Under the pieces are notes generated by a model. The model was not told where the DNA came from. It made no database searches and was given only the letters and a program-made list of their open reading frames with translations. The translations under genes and the position numbers were made by a program. This document shows, one piece after another, positions 58,691-64,000 of a DNA stretch of 64,000 nucleotides. Each line of letters opens with the position of its first letter. Position 1 is the stretch's first letter. Source of the stretch: Omphiscola glabra (Eukaryota; Mollusca; Gastropoda; Lymnaeidae); assembly GCA_964017045.1 (NCBI GenBank), contig OZ024808.1, positions 24,907,918 to 24,971,917 of the forward strand, written 5' to 3'.

Positions 58691-59730
58691 CCAAGCTAAC
58701 GTAGCTCAAATTTATTGAGTAAAGAATTTTCAGTTAAGATTTCGTATGTGGACAGAAATCTCACTGACGCGAGTCACCTATTTTTGTCTCACAATTATCA
58801 GATTCTTCAAAGAAACATATAATCAAATTGAAGTGAAAACGGTTCCGACTCCGATGAAATCCCCAACTCCGCGAGTACGAATCTATTGATTGTCCTCAAA
58901 ACCAAAATATAAAAACGATGAAGTCTACATTGTCCGCCTCCAGGTGTGTTGTGTGCAGTGCCGGGTCTGTCATTTACTGGACACTAGCACAAAGCTACCA
59001 GTAGTATAATTCTTGCTACGTCGTTGGTGGTCTTCTTATGCTGATGGTAGACTTCTTGTTACGGGGTTGATGGTCTTGTAATTTATTTTTCCTTCTGCCC
59101 AGTCCGTTCCATATATCGATACCATTTCTAATTAGTTTCGTGACTATAACAGAAAACATTCAAATCACAGCCAAAAGTTGTTACTTTGATTTGTTTGAGT
59201 TTTTGTTTCGGAAGATGTCAACAACCTTTTCAACTATCGCAAGCTGGGTCTGTGAAGTACTTCGGATCGAAGCAGTATGGGTGGTATCGAATCACTTGAG
59301 ACTGTTTCTGAGTCTAACCATTCTTGTCAGATTTCAAAGTAGACATTTCATTCAACTTCCGGTAGCATAAAACGGGAAAAAACAATTTTTCCACGAGTTT
59401 AAAGCGCAATGGAAAGCAAATATTCGTGACCTCACAAACCTTGTCGTTGTAGTCTTGTACCCGGATTCGATTTATTAAAACATTAGCCGTCTTGCATCAT
59501 TCACAGATGCGTCCAGGACAAGTGTACAAAACGAACATTAGTGTCATCGTAGGAGGGCAGCGTAATGGAAGGACGTAAACAGCACCTGCAAAATCTGATG
59601 AAACATCGCTACAGAGAGCTGCGAAGAAACTGCTTTGACAATAGACTAACAATCAATACATACGAAATGAACTCAGAGAAACACTCCGAGAATGGAGTTA
59701 ATTGTGTTAATAATCATCAAGTTTTAACGT
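58691..59730. other. non-genic spacer upstream of a candidate promoter
   Basis: No repeats and no supported exon. Two short open frames (59140-59370, 59565-59750) show no recognisable features or splice support. Confidence 0.4.
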
Positions 59731-59783
59731 CACGTGGTTTGTGCACGTGACTTGTGCGCGCGCCTCGACATGCGTTATAAAAG
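59731..59783 (+). promoter_or_regulatory. candidate RNA polymerase II promoter with two E-boxes and TATA
   Basis: CACGTG occurs at 59731-59736 (overlapped by ACGTCA) and again at 59744-59749. TATAAAAG follows at 59776-59783. A start site would be expected near 59806. bHLH factors bind CACGTG and CREB-like factors bind ACGTCA. Activity is inferred from motifs only. Confidence 0.5.
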
Positions 59784-59805
59784 ATGAGCTGGGGTAAGGG
59801 ATTTC

Positions 59806-59914
59806 ACCGACGATCTGAGCTTCTTTGGCGAAAACATCACACCAGTAACAGGGGAAACATCACACCAGTAACAGGGGAAACATCATACCAGTAACAATAA
59901 ACCAACAAGCCTTG
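59806..59914 (+). other. candidate 5' untranslated exon
   Basis: The exon runs from the predicted start to CCTTG|GTGAGT, with the donor at 59915. It contains three 23-bp copies of ACATCACACCAGTAACAGGG. There is no long open frame. It could be the first exon of the secreted-peptide gene, whose ATG exon at 62420 has a strong acceptor. It could instead belong to a lost gene represented by the remnant at 60084-60478. Confidence 0.35.
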
Positions 59915-60083
59915 GTGAGTATATCAATTTGTAGCATGCGTTCTATGTTTCTAGATCAATCAAAGACACAACAGCCAGCACGTGAAAGTACCTCAGTTGC
60001 ATCGTGCGCAGCATCTGACCACATCAAACCGAGACATACCAAACATCGTTTGTAAGTATTTTATGTTACATCTTTTGTATTGA

Positions 60084-60478
60084 GATTCCGAAGTTGAAGT
60101 TGCCGAGAATGTTAAGGAGCGCTGATGTGAAGATGACCCATTTCCTCAAATACATGAAAGACAGAACAATGACAATGAAACGCGCTCTATTTTCTCAAAG
60201 AAAGCACCTTGCCATTACCGCTTCCTTGCTCCGACAATGTTCAATCCTGATGACGATAAGACCAAATTCTACGAACCAACAGCTGGAGTCCTAAAGCAGG
60301 ACAAGCTCATTTTTCTTGACGACAACATCCCTGACCACATTTCCAGAAATTTGTAACTCCGGTCTTAGGTAAACTTTCGCCCTGTTTGAAGCACACGTTC
60401 GGCGCTCCTTTCCCTGTCCCAGACTGTGGTGCGAATAGCGGGACAGACAATGCCATATTAACTGGGTTCAACATTCAA
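60084..60478 (+). pseudogene. degenerate coding remnant, unidentified
   Basis: One frame reads DSEVEVAENVKER, a TGA at 60123, then an open stretch 60126-60353 containing KAPCHYRFLAPTMFNPDDDK and EPTAGVLKQDKLIFLDDNIP. A one-base shift near 60350 then gives FVTPVLGKLSPCLKHTFGAP and PDCGANSGTDNAILTGFNIQ before GTAAGA. Composition is protein-like, unlike the shadow frames, but a stop and a frameshift break it. I do not recognise the family. Short introns rather than mutations are a less likely explanation. Confidence 0.5.
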
Positions 60479-60639
60479 GTAAGACATAAAACCTTCTCTA
60501 CCCCAACAGCCGGCACACTATTTTTATTAAAAAAAAATAATAAATGCGTAGAGAGTTATATATACATCAATGAAATCATAAATTCGATCAAATGAAAGAC
60601 ACGAGACTAGACCAAAAACAGCTGACTAGACCAAAATAC

Positions 60640-61200
60640 GGCTAATGAGATCAATACGGCTGACTAGATCAATGACTCTTGCAGGACACGTAGCTAGACC
60701 ACAGCGGCTGACTAGATCAATGACTCTTGCAAAACACGTAGCTAGACCACAGCGGCTGACTAGATCAATGACTCTTGCAAAACACGTAGCTAGACCACAG
60801 CGGCTGACTAGATCAATGACTCTTGCAGGACACGTAGCTAGACCACAGCGGCTGACTAGATCAATGACTCTTGCAAAACACGTAGCTAGACCACAGCGGC
60901 TGACTAGATCAATGACTCTTGCAAGACACGTAGCTAGACCACAGCGGCTGACTAGATCAATGACTCTTGCAAGACACGTAGCTAGACCACAGCGGCTGAC
61001 TAGATCAATGACTCTTGCAAAACACGTAGCTAGACCACAGCGGCTGACTAGATCAATGACTCTTGCAAGACACGTAGCTAGACCACAGCGGCTGACTAGA
61101 TCAATGACTCTTGCAAAACACGTAGCTAGACCACAGCGGCTGACTAGATCAATGACTCTTGCAAAACACGTAGCTAGACCACAACGGCTGTAGATCAAAA
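60640..61200. repeat. 48-bp minisatellite, about 11.5 copies
   Basis: The unit is GCGGCTGACTAGATCAATGA plus CTCTTGCAAGACACGTAGCT and AGACCACA. The main variation is GCAGGACAC/GCAAAACAC/GCAAGACAC. The 48-bp period keeps frames open on both strands. Degenerate ACGGCTGACTAGATC words flank the array to 61320. Confidence 0.96.
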
Positions 61201-61329
61201 TACGGCTGACGAGATCAATACGGCTGACTCAACCAAAAAACAGCTGACGAGACCAAAACGGCTGACTAGATCAAAAAACGACTGACGAGATCAAAACGGC
61301 TGACTAGACCAAACCGTCGGACTATACCA

Positions 61330-62130
61330 ATAGCTATTTTGACAAGAATGACATGAGACGCCCTGAAAAATGGGTAATGACACATCATTTTGAGGATCCT
61401 CTGTGCAACGTCCGGAAAACAATGATCACTGAAAAGTCAAATATTAAAAAAAAAAACATGTGCGGAACAATTTAAACGCATCCTGAAACGTCAAAAAAAA
61501 AGTCTTCTATCGTCTCTCACATATACCAAGCCATCGAGACTTGACCGACAGTCCTAAGTTTTTCTATACCCAGGTAGTGCTTAGACTTCTCTCAAGGAGC
61601 AAAAATCCTTGGTTGAAATCTATGAGCTCTAACTGAAAGCCACTCCCCACCAAAAAAAAATAAAAATAACACGCACTAATAAAACTCACAATGAAAGGTC
61701 CAAAATGTTGCTACTAAGTTGACCGCAAGAGACGCTTATGTAAAATGTTAAAACCTAAGGCATGTAAGACGTGGCTGGAAGGCATTCCTTGTTGCAACAT
61801 TACAAGGATGTTTACAATCAACCAAGACAAATCTGTCATGTCATGTCATAATCTTTTTTTACTCTTCTGTTCCAAATAACTACAGTTCAATTTTTCTTCT
61901 ATGTTGTGGAGTATAAAATAAAAGTTTCATAGAATATATTGCAAGGATTAACCATTGTGACTTTGCCAGATTAGAACAAGCAACACTACGAACCAAATGT
62001 GTTGAGCTGTGTTTCCATCTGCGAACACGTATTTTTTTTATATTTGCATTATGACTCAGCTTATAATAAATGCATCCAAATCAGTATTGAAATTTGCTTT
62101 ATATAAAAATGTATATTTTAGAACAGTTAG
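61330..62130. other. spacer, possibly 5' intron of the peptide gene
   Basis: AT-rich sequence in which I see no exon or element. Confidence 0.4.
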
Positions 62131-62365
62131 CAAAACCTTGTCACAGTTTGTTCAGAGTTGGCAAAAGTTTGTGACACTTTGCCAGAGTTTGTGGTAGTTT
62201 GCCAGAGTTTGAGACAGTTTGTCAGAGTTTGTGACAGTTTGCCAGAGTTTACGATTGTTTGTCAGAGTTTATGACTGCTTACCGAAATTTGTGACAGTTT
62301 GCCAGAGGTTTAGACAAACTGTGAGTTTGTGACAGTTTTCCATTGTGTTTGTGACAGTTTTTAAG
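62131..62365. repeat. ~19-bp minisatellite, about 12 copies
   Basis: GTTTGTGACAGTTTGCCAGA is repeated with variation, ending about 55 bp before the acceptor of the peptide-gene ATG exon. Confidence 0.88.
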
Positions 62366-62430
62366 TCGAATTAACATCATAAAACATCAGCTGCTTTTTT
62401 TTTCTTTCTTTCCTAACAGTTGTTGAAAAC

Positions 62431-63728
62431 ATGGAAAAACGTGTCCTATGCATGACTCTGCTGATGGCACTCGCTATTTATGGAGCGGAAAGTTTCTGGT
62501 TTCCACGTAATAAAAAAAAAATGATTAAATACATTTCAGCCCATTTCTCATGTTTTTAATTAAAATTCTATAACCAACATTCAGTCAAATAACTTTTATT
62601 TACACCGTTTTTTTTTTTTTAAGTTGGATTAAAATTATTCCCCTCATTGTTTTTGGTTTTGATCCACCCGCTTAATACATTTTTTTAAACGAATTATTAT
62701 AAATGATTTTCTTATGTACTTGAGAAAATCATTCTTTGTGTAAGGGCTGAACCGCATATCCCCCCACCCCCAGCCCCCCCCCCACCCGCCCCGCCCCCAT
62801 GTGAGAAAACTCTGGGTCGAAATGATCGTTCTCGATGAGTCGAGTCACAAGATCGACCAATGAGTAGTGACCAAGCTGTTAGGCCTTCGTGGTTCGTGCT
62901 CAGAACCCAAGTCCTTTGTAAAATGGGCAGAAAAAAGAAAAATGGAAATATTCATCACCATTAAATCCTTCTAAAATTTTGTCTTAGATGAAATATTTTT
63001 TTTACATTTTTTTAAAGAGTTTATTATTCATTTTAACTGTAAGAATGTGTTTTCCCACCACCAATGTAACGTAGAAATAAGTGCCGCACCATTTCAGTTT
63101 TGTCAAACACTTTTCAAACTCACGAGATTGGAGATAAATCATTTGTTTCTAATTGTTTATACATTTTGATAAAAACTCGTGGGAACAATTGTTAAAAAGA
63201 TATCTGCATTGAACTTGTAAATTATTAATTTTTTTGATCTCCATTACAGAGAAACAAATTTTGTTCGGAAAACGAAGCCTTGGGCTAACAGTTTTGTCTC
63301 AGAGCCATTAAAGAATACATGGTCTAATTAATTCGACTAAACATCAAAATGTATCTGTGTATACAAGTTGATTGAAGGTTTAGGCCAATTCTACTAATTT
63401 CGTACCGTCCTAAAACCCCGCATAAAATGTTATACTTTTATTAACTACTACATACTCATATAACCCTAAACTCGTAATGCTTGTTGATAGGATGAAACAC
63501 ATTATACAGTTAAGATAATATAATTTAACTGACTCCATTTTAGTAGGGATGTACACATTTCTATTTTAAAAAATGTTTTTTTTTATGTTCCAAACTCCAG
63601 GCGTTAGTGTTATCTGTAAGGTTATAATGGACCAGCTTAAAGCTCGGCAGTGTCCCATGTTGGAACCAGCTATCCAAATCTGTCATGAATTGCTGACAAA
63701 GGTCAAGGAACTTGGTTGTACCAAATAA
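62431..63728 (+). CDS. small secreted four-cysteine peptide, two coding exons
   Basis: Exon 62431-62506 follows a strong acceptor (TTTCTTTCTTTCCTAACAG ending 62419) and encodes MEKRVLCMTLLMALAIYGAE then SFWFP, a signal peptide likely cut near residues 19-21. Its donor (GTAATA) is phase 1. Exon 63601-63728 has acceptor CCAAACTCCAG, is in phase, and ends at TAA. AATAAA follows 8 bp later. The joined protein has 67 residues. The mature part has Cys31, Cys43, Cys53 and Cys65 (X11, X9, X11) in two amphipathic, Lys-rich predicted helices. A helical hairpin with two disulfides is inferred. I do not recognise the family. A signalling, defence or other extracellular role cannot be chosen from sequence. 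Confidence 0.78.
63250..63312 (+). CDS. possible alternative terminal exon of the peptide gene
   Basis: A good acceptor (TTTTTTTGATCTCCATTACAG) ends at 63249. Spliced to the signal-peptide exon in phase 1, it encodes QKQILFGKRSLGLTVLSQSH and a TAA at 63310-63312. ATTAAA, a variant poly(A) signal, overlaps the stop. The LFGKR segment has the form of an amidation plus dibasic cleavage site seen in peptide-hormone precursors. No conservation is available to show the exon is used. Confidence 0.3.
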
Positions 63729-63736
63729 GAACATGG

Positions 63737-63742
63737 AATAAA
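63737..63742 (+). terminator. poly(A) signal of the peptide gene
   Basis: AATAAA lies 8 bp after the TAA of the terminal exon. Confidence 0.7.
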
Positions 63743-63794
63743 AGATCATCAGGGAACTATGACCCTGTAGCCCAAATTTTAGCTTGTTGTTTAT

Positions 63795-63965
63795 TTTACA
63801 TGTCAAGTGAGTGTTAGTCTGTCTACGGTTACATGTCAAAGTGGGTGTTAGTCTGTCTACGGTTACATGTCAAAGTGGGTGTTAGTCTGTCTACGTTTAC
63901 ATGTCGAGTGAGTGTTAGTCTGTCTACTTTTACATGTCAAGTGAGTGTTACTCTGTCAACGGTTA
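63795..63965. repeat. 33-bp minisatellite, about 5 copies
   Basis: The unit is AGTGGGTGTTAGTCTGTCTA plus CGGTTACATGTCA. It begins about 50 bp after the poly(A) signal of the peptide gene. Confidence 0.9.
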
Positions 63966-64000
63966 CTTAAGTTGCTGGTAAAGAGTAAACAAAAGAGGAT

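Noticed and set aside
55044..58718. Frames of up to 412 codons rich in Ser, Leu and Phe
   Set aside because: Pure consequence of a CT-rich tract lacking purine-containing stop codons.
60047..60083. Intron joining an exon at about 59975-60051 to the remnant at 60084
   Set aside because: GTAAGT and TTGAG sites exist, but the gap of about 32-35 bp is too short for a normal metazoan intron.
60626..61198. About 180-190-codon frames on both strands
   Set aside because: Same reason: the 48-bp minisatellite is divisible by three.

Overview
This window is eukaryotic and almost certainly metazoan nuclear DNA. It contains spliced genes with GT-AG introns, a tRNA-derived SINE, a dead non-LTR retrotransposon, hAT-type MITEs, Helitron pieces and a very high density of minisatellites. 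The gene content and mobile elements fit a lophotrochozoan, probably a mollusc, but no single sequence proves the phylum. I estimate by eye that tandem repeats fill about 40% of the window. Most open frames longer than 60 codons are periodic shadows of these arrays.

The main gene is a SLC24-family K+-dependent Na+/Ca2+ exchanger on the + strand, 24830-45658. I could chain twelve coding exons by hand. Every junction has a GT donor, an AG acceptor and a matching phase, giving 768 codons plus stop. Both alpha repeats are present and the acidic ion-binding positions are kept. The introns are largely minisatellite. The biggest is an 8.3-kb array of a 22-bp unit in intron 8 (about 33140-41455).

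The most unusual signal is that several tandem arrays of this gene are built from its own splice junctions. The exon 2 acceptor is copied every 38 bp, the exon 4 donor every 51 bp (open in frame), the exon 5 donor at 45 bp (in frame), the exon 6 acceptor every 56 bp, and the exon 10 donor in diverged copies of about 47 bp. The intron 2 array begins at its donor.

The second gene is at the right end. A signal-peptide exon (62431-62506) joins in phase to a terminal exon (63601-63728) with a poly(A) signal, and encodes a 67-residue secreted peptide with four Cys spaced X11-X9-X11. A possible alternative terminal exon at 63250 would instead give a short tail with a Gly-Lys-Arg processing site. A TATA promoter with two E-boxes and a candidate 5' non-coding exon lies at 59731-59914. 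Between it and the gene are a degenerate coding remnant (60084-60478) and a 48-bp minisatellite.

Layout: 1-20 kb is minisatellites and apparently non-genic DNA, with one hAT MITE inside an array. At 20.7-23 kb there is a decayed LINE whose reverse-transcriptase region holds two internal tandem expansions. A fold-back element sits at 23.4-23.75 kb. The exchanger gene occupies 24.7-45.9 kb. Helitron remnants, MITEs and GATA/GACA microsatellites fill 46.7-50.9 kb, and a 38-bp array follows at 50.9-52.5 kb. A polypyrimidine tract spans 55.1-58.7 kb, and the peptide-gene region is 59.7-63.8 kb.
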